A DNA stretch of 64,000 nt from the NCBI RefSeq assembly GCF_014359905.1, contig NZ_JACIYP010000004.1:1-64000 (forward strand), in the 5' to 3' direction. Of the stretch, positions 55,778 through 64,000 are shown piece after piece. Positions within the stretch are counted from its first letter, which is position 1, and every line of letters starts with the position of its first letter. Both the position numbers and the translations under genes were made by a program. The notes beneath the pieces are model-generated. The model was not told the DNA's origin, ran no database searches, and was given only the letters and a program-made list of their open reading frames with translations. Source of the DNA: Hoeflea sp. (lineage in GTDB: Bacteria; Pseudomonadota; Alphaproteobacteria; Rhizobiales; Rhizobiaceae).

Positions 55778-56177
55778 CATCCGCGCAACAGCGGCGGAGG
55801 AAAAGCCCATCCGCGATGCGGGTTTTGCTGGGCGGCAACGCCAATGCGGCGTAAAGGAAGCAGTCCATACCCGTTTAGGGAGCAGGTCCCATGAACAGTT
55901 TTCCCCTTGTCCGCTAGCTTTGGCGGAAATCCGCGGCCGAGCCACGCACGCCTTTAGCGGCGGGCACGGCCAGGCCGGTCCGGATCTCCGCAGTCGCTCC
56001 GGCAAAATTTGAAGCAGCCCCGGTCCGGCGCTTGCCGTCCCGAACCGGCCATTCGGCCGGCGGGCAGGCGCCCTCCCGGCTGCTGCCGATTTCCGTCAGC
56101 GAAGTCCCCTATTGCCCGGACGGCGAATCCCGGCCTGTCCCGGGTGCCGTCCTCCCGATGTTTCATGAGGTTGCACA
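55778..56177. other. Gap between GFA gene and exporter gene
   Basis: Four hundred bases with no supported gene. Frames open through the region are continuations of the shadow frames of both neighbours. The promoter of the exporter gene should be in the right-hand part. Confidence 0.35.
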
Positions 56178-57377
56178 ATGTCTCCCTTCCTTCGTTCCGC
56201 CGTGGTGCTCGGCCTGCTGTGCGCCACCGGCCCGCTCGCCATCGACATGTATCTGCCCGCTTTGCCGCGCATCGCCGAGAGCCTCGGCGGCACCATGGCC
56301 GGCGCGCAGCTCACCATCTCCGCCTATTTCATCGCCTATGGCCTGGCGCAGATGGCCTATGGCCCGATGGCCGACATGGTCGGCCGCAAGCCGCCGCTGA
56401 TCGCCGGGCTCGCCCTGTTTCTCGCGGGCTCCATCGGCTGCGCGCTGGCGCCCGACATGAACTGGCTGATCGCCGCGCGCATCCTCCAGGCCCTTGGCGG
56501 GGCTGCGGCCATGGTCATCCCGCGCGCCATCATCCGCGACCTGCACACCGGCGCCCAGGCCACACGGCTGATGGCGCTGGTGATGCTGATCGTCTCGGTC
56601 TCGCCGATGCTCGCGCCGCTGGCGGGCTCGGCAATCATAGCGCTTGCCGGCTGGCGCGCGATCTTCGCGGTCCTCGCCATCGCCGCCGCGCTGTCGATTG
56701 CGGTCACGCTGCTGCTGCAGCCCGAAACCCTGCAGCCCGAGCACCGCGTCCCGGTGCGGCTGTCGGCGCTGTCGCGCGGCGTGCGGACGCTCGTCACCGA
56801 TCCGGTGTTCATGGGGCTCACCTTCGTTGGCGGCTTCGGCATGGCGAGCTTCTTCGTCTTTTTGGCCTCGGCCTCCTTCGTCTACACCGGCCATTACGGG
56901 CTGACGCCCACGGGCTTCAGCCTGGCCTTCGCCATCAATGCGGCGGGGTTCTTTGCGGCCTCGCAGCTGGCGGCGGGGCTCGGCGAAAAATACGGAGCCG
57001 AGCGTGTCGTCACATGGGCGGTCACGGGTTTCCTCCTCACCACGGTCGTGCTGCTGGTGCTGGTCTCGTCGGGCGTCGATTCCTTCGCCCTGCTGGTCGC
57101 CATGCTGATCTGCGCCAATGCCTGTCTCGGCCTCGTCATTCCCACCGTCATGGTGATGGCGCTCGATGATCACGGCGATATCGCGGGCCTCGCCTCGTCG
57201 CTCGGCGGCATGCTGCAGATGCTGTGCGGCGGCGTGCTGACCATGCTCGCCGGTCCCTTCTTCGACGGCACGCCGCGGCCGATGGTGGGGGCCATCGCGC
57301 TCGCAGCCGTGCTGGCGTTCACGGCCATGCGGCTCACCCAGTCGGCCCGCGCCCGGCGCATCGTCGCGGCTGCCTGA
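56178..57377 (+). CDS. Bcr/CflA-family drug-resistance exporter
   Basis: Major facilitator protein with 12 predicted membrane helices (399 aa), exporting small toxic molecules in exchange for protons. The N-terminal signature is intact: VVLGLLCATGPLAIDMYLPA, LPRIAESLGGTMAGAQLTIS and the loop DMVGRKPPLIAGLALFLAG between helices 2 and 3. The C-terminal half includes GLVIPTVMVMALDDHGDIAG. Members export bicyclomycin, sulphonamides, chloramphenicol or sulphur compounds; the substrate here is unknown. Confidence 0.9.
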   Translation: MSPFLRSAVVLGLLCATGPLAIDMYLPALPRIAESLGGTMAGAQLTISAYFIAYGLAQMAYGPMADMVGRKPPLIAGLALFLAGSIGCALAPDMNWLIAARILQALGGAAAMVIPRAIIRDLHTGAQATRLMALVMLIVSVSPMLAPLAGSAIIALAGWRAIFAVLAIAAALSIAVTLLLQPETLQPEHRVPVRLSALSRGVRTLVTDPVFMGLTFVGGFGMASFFVFLASASFVYTGHYGLTPTGFSLAFAINAAGFFAASQLAAGLGEKYGAERVVTWAVTGFLLTTVVLLVLVSSGVDSFALLVAMLICANACLGLVIPTVMVMALDDHGDIAGLASSLGGMLQMLCGGVLTMLAGPFFDGTPRPMVGAIALAAVLAFTAMRLTQSARARRIVAAA

Positions 57378-57385
57378 GCCGAAGC

Positions 57386-57417
57386 AAAAACCCCGCCGCG
57401 AAGCCAATCGCGGCGGG
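57386..57417 (-). terminator. Terminator of the aceA operon
   Basis: An 11-bp perfect stem (57391-57401 with 57408-57418 less one) around a 6-base loop, with AAAAA at 57386-57390, which is TTTTT on the - strand. It lies about 70 bp past the 78-aa gene and 9 bp past the convergent exporter gene, so it mainly ends leftward transcription. Confidence 0.85.
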
Positions 57418-57487
57418 GCCGATCTTGCCTGGAGGCAAACCCGGTGTTCCGGGATTCGGGTTCAAGCAGGGCTCGCAAGCCCGGGCC

Positions 57488-57724
57488 TTACTTGCTCTGC
57501 GTCACGATCACCGGGATCAGCAGGTCGCCCCAGTTGCCGTCGCCGCCATGGTGGCGGGCCGAGCGGACCAACTCCACCGAGACGCCGGCGTCCACGGCCT
57601 TCATCACGGAGTGGTTGAGGCGGTGCAGATCATTGGCGAGCATGCGGATCGCGGCCTGCTGGTCTGCATCCATCGCGGAAGACTGCTCTTCTGCGCGTTC
57701 CTTGACACGGGTCTGGGGGGGCAT
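57488..57724 (-). CDS. Small protein encoded after aceA
   Basis: A 78-aa protein from ATG 57724 with a strong GAGGAG site. It is hydrophilic and helical at first (KERAEEQSSAMDADQQAAIR, MLANDLHRLNHSVMKAVDAG) and ends with a beta-like part (GNWGDLLIPVIVTQSK). It has no membrane helix or known motif. It follows aceA by 83 bp and shares its terminator, so it is probably coexpressed. A gene of this kind follows aceA in other rhizobia, to my knowledge, but no function is assigned. Confidence 0.75.
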   Translation of the reverse strand: MPPQTRVKERAEEQSSAMDADQQAAIRMLANDLHRLNHSVMKAVDAGVSVELVRSARHHGGDGNWGDLLIPVIVTQSK

Positions 57725-57807
57725 GGCATTTCTCCTCTGTCGGGGTTTGTGATCGTGAAGTCCGGCCCCTCGCCGGCTATGGCGAGGCAAGGGGCCTTTA
57801 TGGCAGT

Positions 57808-59097
<1,290 letters not shown>

Positions 59098-59275
59098 GGC
59101 TTCTCTCCGATCGTCACTTGGTGTCCTGGGGCAAACAACCGGCCTGGAGCCGTCTGTCCGCCTTCCGTGTGACTGGATTTACAGCGCACCGCACACAAAG
59201 CCGAGATAATTCCATAAATACAGCCGATAAATCAGGTCAAGCTGTCTTGCCTTTGACAAAACGCGGCTGTAAATT

Positions 59276-59337
59276 TGTCACAACTGTAAAAGTCACCGCG
59301 CCCCGGATCGCGACAGAATTCTGTCACAACCTGTAAA
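59276..59337. promoter_or_regulatory. Repeated operator-like sites between aceA and its regulator
   Basis: TGTCACAACTGTAAA (59276-59290) recurs as TGTCACAACCTGTAAA (59322-59337), 46 bp apart and in the same direction. The second copy overlaps the 14-bp perfect palindrome GACAGAATTCTGTC (59312-59325), which lies 22 bp before the regulator start. These are likely sites for the regulator, giving autoregulation and aceA control. Confidence 0.6.
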
Positions 59338-59347
59338 GATCGATGCA

Positions 59348-60787
59348 ATGGCCGACCAGAAAATCTTCGCCGGGCCGCGGATCCGCCGCATCCGCAACGC
59401 CAAGGGCCTGACCCAGACGGCCATGGCCGAGGCGCTCGGCATCTCGCCCTCCTATCTCAACCTGATCGAGCGCAACCAGCGGCCGCTGACGGTGCAGCTG
59501 ATCCTCAAGCTTTCCGCCGTCTACAAGGTCGATGTCGAGGAGCTGCAGGGGGAGGGCGGCGGCACCACGCTGGCAAGCCTCAAGGAGGTCTTTGCCGATC
59601 CGCTGCTCGCCGGCGAACTGCCCGGCGACCAGGAGGTGGTCGAGATCGCAGAGGCGGCGCCCAATGCGAGTGCAGCCATCCTCAAGCTCTACCGTGCCTA
59701 TCGCGAGCAGGCCGAGCGGTTGTCAGATCTCTCCGCCATGCTCGCCCGCGAAGGCCACGCCACCACCATGTCCGGCGCCAAGCTGCCGATGGACGAGGTC
59801 CGCGAGGTTTTGGAATCGAGCCCCAATCACCACCCGGCGCTCGAAGAGGAGGCCGAAGCCTTCCACACGCTGCTCAAGCCCGGCGACGACCTGATGGGCG
59901 CCCTCAAGGCCTGGCTGAAAGCCGAGCACGGCGTCGTCGTCCGCGCGCTGCCGGTCGCCACCATGCCCAACTGGCGCCGCCGCTATGACCGCCATTCGCA
60001 GCGCCTGTTCCTGTCCGAGCGGCTGTCGCCGTTCGACCAGTTGCGCGAGGTCGCCATGGAAGCCGCGCTGATCCGCATGAATGTCGCGATTCTCGCAGGC
60101 ATCAATGCGCTGAAACTCTCAAGCGACGAGGCCCGCCGCATCGCCCGTTTCGAGCTCGCCCGCTATGCGGCGCATGCGCTTATGATGCCCTACCAGGCGT
60201 TCCATGCCGCGGCCCAGCGCGCCCGCTATGATGTCGATGTGCTGAAATCGCGCTTCGGCGTGTCGTTCGAACAGGCTGCCAACCGGGTCACGTCGCTGTG
60301 CCGGCCCAATATGCAGGGCGTGCCGTTCTTCATGCTCGAGGTCGATGTCGCGGGCCACCGGTTTCGCCGCGCCGGCGCGCAGGGCTTTCCGCAGCAGCGT
60401 TTCGGCGGCAATTGCCCCAAGCTGTCGATCCATGCGGCCTTCTCCCAACCCGCGCAGATCCTGGTCGAGGCGGTAGAGCTGCCGGGCGGGGCAGAGTTCC
60501 TCACCATCTCGCGCACGCTCGAAGGGCCGCAGGGGGCGTTTTCCGAGCGGCCGCGCCGCACCGCCATCCTTCTGGGCTGCGACATCGGTTTCCGCGACGA
60601 GATCGTCTATGGCGCGGCCCTGCCGATGACCGGCGGCAAGACCTCGCGACCGGTCGCCATCCCCGTCGGGCCCGCCTGCCGCCTGTGTGAGCGCTCCGGC
60701 TGCCTGGCGCGCGCCGAGCCGCCGATCACCCGCCCGCTCGGGCTCGACGAGATGGTGACCGGTCTTTCGGCCTTCGACTTCCAGTAG
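59348..60787 (+). CDS. ScfR/RamB-type short-chain fatty acyl regulator
   Basis: A 479-aa regulator: N-terminal XRE helix-turn-helix (residues 9-65: RIRRIRNAKGLTQTAMAEAL, SPSYLNLIERNQRPLTVQLI), a central IrrE/ImmA-like domain (about 150-320, with RFELARYAAHALMMPYQAF, where the HEXXH zinc motif is lost), and a C-terminal DUF2083 domain with a Cys cluster (GPACRLCERSGCLAR). Such proteins, for example RamB, control aceA, propionate and acetate genes and may sense acyl-CoA. The divergent aceA neighbour supports this. Confidence 0.9.
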   Translation: MADQKIFAGPRIRRIRNAKGLTQTAMAEALGISPSYLNLIERNQRPLTVQLILKLSAVYKVDVEELQGEGGGTTLASLKEVFADPLLAGELPGDQEVVEIAEAAPNASAAILKLYRAYREQAERLSDLSAMLAREGHATTMSGAKLPMDEVREVLESSPNHHPALEEEAEAFHTLLKPGDDLMGALKAWLKAEHGVVVRALPVATMPNWRRRYDRHSQRLFLSERLSPFDQLREVAMEAALIRMNVAILAGINALKLSSDEARRIARFELARYAAHALMMPYQAFHAAAQRARYDVDVLKSRFGVSFEQAANRVTSLCRPNMQGVPFFMLEVDVAGHRFRRAGAQGFPQQRFGGNCPKLSIHAAFSQPAQILVEAVELPGGAEFLTISRTLEGPQGAFSERPRRTAILLGCDIGFRDEIVYGAALPMTGGKTSRPVAIPVGPACRLCERSGCLARAEPPITRPLGLDEMVTGLSAFDFQ

Positions 60788-61001
60788 CCACTGCCCGATT
60801 TCCGCTGCCCGCCATTGCGGTGCAGCACAAAAGCTGCCGATCACGCAATCGCCTCTTGTGAGTTCGGCAATTCCTTCATAGGGTTGGAGGTCCGCGAAGC
60901 CCGGCATTACCGGAATCTGCGCAGAACCGCATCAAACGGGAACCTGGCGCCAGACCTTCGGCCCGGTTTGATCGAGGGAACGAAAAACGAGAGGAACAGG
61001 A

Positions 61002-62096
61002 ATGACCCTGAAAACCCGCCTATTCTCAGCGGCCGTCATGCTCGCAGCATCGACCGTGCTCGCTGCCGCTCAGGAACGCGTCGTCAATGTCTACAATTGG
61101 TCCGACTATATTGATGAGTCCATTTTGGAGGACTTCACCAAGGAAACCGGCATCAAGGTTGTCTATGACGTGTTTGATTCCAACGAAGTGCTGGAAACCA
61201 AACTGCTCGCCGGCTCCACCGGCTACGACATCGTCGTGCCGACCGGAACCTTTCTCGCCCGTCAGATCACGGCCGGCGTGTTCCAGAAGCTCGACAAGTC
61301 CAAGCTCCCCAATCTGGTGAACATGGACCCGGCGATCATGTCGCGGCTCGAAAAATACGATCCCGGCAACGAGCATGCCATCAACTACATGTGGGGCACC
61401 ACCGGCCTCGGCCTTAATGTCGACAAGGTCAAGGAACGCCTGGGCGAGATGCCGCTCAACACCTGGGACATCGTCTTCAAGCCGGAGAACCTTGCCAAGC
61501 TTGCCGATTGCGGCGTCTACATGCTCGACACCTCCGAGGAAATCATTCCGGCCGCGCTCAACTTCCTGGGCCTTGATCCGGATTCCAATTCTCCCGATGA
61601 CATTGCCAAGGCCGAAGAGCTGCTGCTCACGATCCGGCCGAGCGTGAAGAAGTTCCACTCGTCGGAATACATCAACGCGCTGGCAAACGGCGACATCTGC
61701 CTGGCCGTCGGCTGGTCGGGCGATATCCTGCAGGCCCGCGACCGTGCGGCGGAAGCTGCCCAGGGAGTCACCATCGAATATGTGATCCCCAAGGAAGGCG
61801 CGCTGATGTGGTTCGACAACATGGCCATTCCGGGCGATGCCCAGCATGTGGCAGAGGCGCATGAGTTCCTCAACTACATCATGAAGCCGGAAGTGGCGGC
61901 GAAAGCCTCCAACTACGTCTATTATGCCAACGGCAACCTGGCCTCCAAGCCGCTGCTCAATGAGGACGTGATCGGCGACCCCGCCATCTATCCCGACGAG
62001 GAGACCATCGGCAGGCTCTATACGACCTCGCCCAAGGATCAGCGCACCCAGCGGCTGATGACCCGGACATGGACCAAGGTCGTCACCGGTCAGTAA
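61002..62096 (+). CDS. potF: Putrescine/polyamine ABC transporter, binding protein
   Basis: Periplasmic polyamine receptor, 364 aa. The signal peptide ends near residue 23 (AASTVLAAAQ). The mature start ERVVNVYNWSDYIDESILED and the parts YDIVVPTGTFLARQITAGVF and NYMWGTTGLGLNVDKVKERL are those of PotD/PotF; the Trp and Asp residues bind the amine. Putrescine (PotF) is favoured by the length, layout and the Puu genes 10 kb away. A hairpin after the gene separates it from potG. Confidence 0.92.
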   Translation: MTLKTRLFSAAVMLAASTVLAAAQERVVNVYNWSDYIDESILEDFTKETGIKVVYDVFDSNEVLETKLLAGSTGYDIVVPTGTFLARQITAGVFQKLDKSKLPNLVNMDPAIMSRLEKYDPGNEHAINYMWGTTGLGLNVDKVKERLGEMPLNTWDIVFKPENLAKLADCGVYMLDTSEEIIPAALNFLGLDPDSNSPDDIAKAEELLLTIRPSVKKFHSSEYINALANGDICLAVGWSGDILQARDRAAEAAQGVTIEYVIPKEGALMWFDNMAIPGDAQHVAEAHEFLNYIMKPEVAAKASNYVYYANGNLASKPLLNEDVIGDPAIYPDEETIGRLYTTSPKDQRTQRLMTRTWTKVVTGQ

Positions 62097-62108
62097 CCCC
62101 AGGCTTCG

Positions 62109-62138
62109 CCCCCGGTCCTGCAAAGGGCCGGGGGTTTT
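62109..62138 (+). terminator. Attenuator or terminator between potF and potG
   Basis: A 10-bp stem with one G-T pair (62109-62118 with 62125-62134) around a 6-base loop, followed directly by TTTT. It lies 12 bp after potF. It probably lets potF mRNA accumulate above potGH. Confidence 0.75.
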
Positions 62139-62269
62139 CACGACAGTGGCGCGTCGAAGGGGATGCGCAAGGTCGCTTCAAGACTATGAATCTCTGCATG
62201 GACGCGCTCACCTGAACGAGAAAAACGGAGCGCGGCGTGCATCGGCATTGATCAAGGGGGCAGTTGGTC

Positions 62270-63409
62270 ATGAAATCTCTGGGAAGCATACGGCGCAGTT
62301 TCGAACCATGGAATGATCCGGACCAGCGCCCCTATATCGCCTTTGAAAACATCACCAAGAAATTCGGCGATTTCACCGCCGTCAAGGACCTGACGCTGCA
62401 TATCTTTCAGCGCGAGTTCTTTGCCCTGCTCGGCGGCTCGGGATGCGGCAAGTCGACACTGCTGCGCATGCTGGCCGGCTTCGAGAACCCCACCCACGGC
62501 CAGATCCTGCTCGACGGCGAGAACCTCGCAGGCGTTCCGCCCTACCGCCGCCCGGTCAACATGATGTTCCAGTCCTATGCGCTGTTCCCGCATATGAGCG
62601 TGGAAAAGAACATCGCCTTCGGCCTCAGGCAGGACGGCATGGCCAAGTCCGAAATCGATGACCGCGTCAACAACATGCTCAAGCTGGTCAAGCTCGAGCA
62701 ATTCGGCAAGCGCAAGCCGCATCAGCTCTCAGGCGGCCAGCGTCAGCGCGTGGCGCTCGCCCGCTCCATCGCCAAGCGTCCCAAGGTGCTGCTGCTCGAC
62801 GAGCCGCTCGGCGCGCTCGACAAGAAGCTGCGCGAGGAAACCCAGTTCGAGCTGATGGACCTGCAGCAGGACCTGGGCCTCACCTTCGTCGTCGTCACCC
62901 ATGACCAGGAAGAGGCCATGACCATGGCCGACCGGATCGCGGTGATGGATCTGGGCCGCATCGTCCAGATCGGAACCCCGGCGGAAATCTATGAAGCGCC
63001 GAACTCTGAATTTGTCGCGAGCTTCATCGGCGACATCAATCTGTTCCGCGGGCAAGTCACCGGCCTGAACAACGGCGTGGCCGAGATCGAGACGCCCGAC
63101 GGCATGGTCATCCGGTCCGAAACCACTGTACCCCTGCAGGTGGGCCAGCAAACGGGCTTCGCCATCAGGCCGGAGAAGCTTCGCGTCTCCCGGGACAAGC
63201 CCGGGGACGGGGTCAATGCAGCCTTCGGCGAAGTCTGGGACATAGGCTATCTCGGCGACATGACCGTGTTTCACGTCAAGCTCAAGAGCGGCGCCGTGGT
63301 CAAGGCTTCGCTTCTCAACGCCGTCCGCACGGTTGAACACCCGATCGGCTACGATGAAGAGATCTGGGTCTGCTTCGATACCGACAGCGGCATTGTGCTG
63401 AGCAGCTGA
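62270..63409 (+). CDS. potG: Putrescine ABC transporter, ATPase
   Basis: ATPase of the polyamine importer, 379 aa from ATG 62270 (AAGGGGG about 9 bases upstream; a TTG two codons earlier is unlikely). It has Walker A (GGSGCGKSTLLRMLAG), the signature LSGGQRQRVALARSI, Walker B (VLLLDEPLGALD) and the switch VVVTHDQEEAMTM, with a C-terminal TOBE domain (about 285-379). The first 25 residues are a PotG-type extension. It lies 11 bp before potH. Confidence 0.95.
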   Translation: MKSLGSIRRSFEPWNDPDQRPYIAFENITKKFGDFTAVKDLTLHIFQREFFALLGGSGCGKSTLLRMLAGFENPTHGQILLDGENLAGVPPYRRPVNMMFQSYALFPHMSVEKNIAFGLRQDGMAKSEIDDRVNNMLKLVKLEQFGKRKPHQLSGGQRQRVALARSIAKRPKVLLLDEPLGALDKKLREETQFELMDLQQDLGLTFVVVTHDQEEAMTMADRIAVMDLGRIVQIGTPAEIYEAPNSEFVASFIGDINLFRGQVTGLNNGVAEIETPDGMVIRSETTVPLQVGQQTGFAIRPEKLRVSRDKPGDGVNAAFGEVWDIGYLGDMTVFHVKLKSGAVVKASLLNAVRTVEHPIGYDEEIWVCFDTDSGIVLSS

Positions 63410-63420
63410 GGGGACCCGCG

Positions 63421-64000
63421 ATGAAACCTCTCTCCGCCATCTCCCGCCGCCTGGTCATCATCATCCCCTATGCCTGGCTGCTGGTCTTCTTCCTGGTGCC
63501 CTTCGGCATCGTCTTCAAGATCTCGCTCTCCGAGCCCGTGATGTCGATGCCGCCCTACGCGCCGACCTTCGACATGGCCGATGGGATTTCCGGCTTCATC
63601 GACGGCCTCAAGCAGCTGAGCTTTTCCAACTATCTCTGGCTGACAGAGGATGCGCTCTACATCAACGCCTACATCTCCTCGATCGTCATCGCCTTCATCT
63701 CGACGGTACTGACCCTGCTGATCGGCTTTCCGCTGGCCTATGGCATGGCGCGCGCGCCCGCCACGCTGCGACCGACGCTGCTGATGCTGGTGATCCTGCC
63801 ATTCTGGACCAGCTTCCTGATCCGGGTCTATGCCTGGATCGGCATCCTGAAACCCGAAGGACTGCTCAACCAGTTCCTGATGCTTCTGGGCCTGATCGAC
63901 GAGCCGCTGATCATCCTCAACACCAACACGGCGGTCTATATTGGCATCGTCTATTCCTACCTGCCGTTCATGGTGCTGCCGATCTATTCGGCGCTCGAGA
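63421..64000 (+). CDS. potH: Putrescine ABC transporter, permease PotH (5' part)
   Basis: The gene starts with ATG 63421, after GAGGGGACCC, and runs off the window after 193 codons. The translation begins MKPLSAISRRLVIIIPYAWL and continues LVFFLVPFGIVFKISLSEPV, then FPLAYGMARAPATLRPTLLM and WTSFLIRVYAWIGILKPEG, the PotB/PotH permease pattern with four of about six helices present. potI should follow. Confidence 0.92.
   Translation, partial: MKPLSAISRRLVIIIPYAWLLVFFLVPFGIVFKISLSEPVMSMPPYAPTFDMADGISGFIDGLKQLSFSNYLWLTEDALYINAYISSIVIAFISTVLTLLIGFPLAYGMARAPATLRPTLLMLVILPFWTSFLIRVYAWIGILKPEGLLNQFLMLLGLIDEPLIILNTNTAVYIGIVYSYLPFMVLPIYSALE

Overview
The window is high-GC DNA from an alphaproteobacterium of the Hyphomicrobiales, most likely Rhizobiaceae or a close relative such as Hoeflea. 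The grounds are: the rhizobial flagellar set (MotC, MotD/FliK, Rem, FlaF-FlbT) in rhizobial order; an aglR-aglEFGAK alpha-glucoside locus; an Entner-Doudoroff zwf-pgl-edd operon; 44-bp palindromes typical of rhizobial intergenic regions; and TTAA-N7-TTAA (CtrA-type) sites upstream of motility genes. Species cannot be fixed from sequence reading alone.

Layout. (1) 1-18.6 kb: late flagellar region, all on the + strand: flagellin, FliH-like protein, motB, motC, fliK/motD, a flagellar lytic transglycosylase, rem, flgE, flgK, flgL, flaF, flbT, flgD, fliQ, flhA, fliR, then four small genes (FliJ-like coiled coil, FlgJ-type rod-binding protein, FlgN-like chaperone, FliL-like membrane protein). Many genes overlap at ATGA or GTGA junctions. 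(2) 18.6-27.9 kb: a surface-polysaccharide locus with GT2, GT4-like, WecG/TagA and DUF6492 glycosyltransferases, a small secreted protein, a Wzx-type flippase, and a 984-aa Wzz/GumC protein with long proline-rich extensions at both ends. (3) 28-34.8 kb: folD, a lower-GC segment with a HEPN-like gene, a LysR regulator divergent from an aldo/keto reductase, and a PPi-type phosphofructokinase. (4) 33.7-41.7 kb: aglR divergent from aglEFGAK (uptake and hydrolysis of alpha-glucosides), with two identical operators. (5) 41.9-43.7 kb: tandem duplicated 104-aa secreted proteins and a PilZ-like protein. (6) 43.8-48.0 kb: edd-pgl-zwf on the - strand. (7) 48.3-51.1 kb: PuuB-like and PuuA-like putrescine catabolism genes. 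(8) 51.4-53.9 kb: a large chemoreceptor. (9) 54-55.2 kb: a gene-free stretch with structured repeats. (10) 55.4-60.8 kb: a GFA-family protein, a Bcr/CflA exporter, aceA with a small partner gene, and a divergent ScfR/RamB-type regulator. (11) 61.0 kb to the end: potF, potG and the 5' part of potH for putrescine import.

How the parts fit. The flagellar block encodes most of the late flagellum and its regulator Rem; perfect CtrA-type sites before flagellin and rem suggest cell-cycle timing. Weaker sites of the same kind lie inside the neighbouring polysaccharide locus, so motility and a surface glycan may be co-scheduled. Alpha-glucosides taken up by AglEFGK and split by AglA feed the Entner-Doudoroff operon; the PPi-type phosphofructokinase offers a separate link to upper glycolysis. 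PotFGH import and PuuA/PuuB catabolism together form a putrescine-use module. AceA with its adjacent regulator supports growth on acetate or fatty acids.

No rRNA, tRNA, CRISPR array, prophage or complete insertion sequence was recognised. The least explained parts are the Pro-rich Wzz and its glycan locus, the duplicated secreted proteins, the HEPN-like gene, and the repeat-rich gap at 54-55.2 kb.
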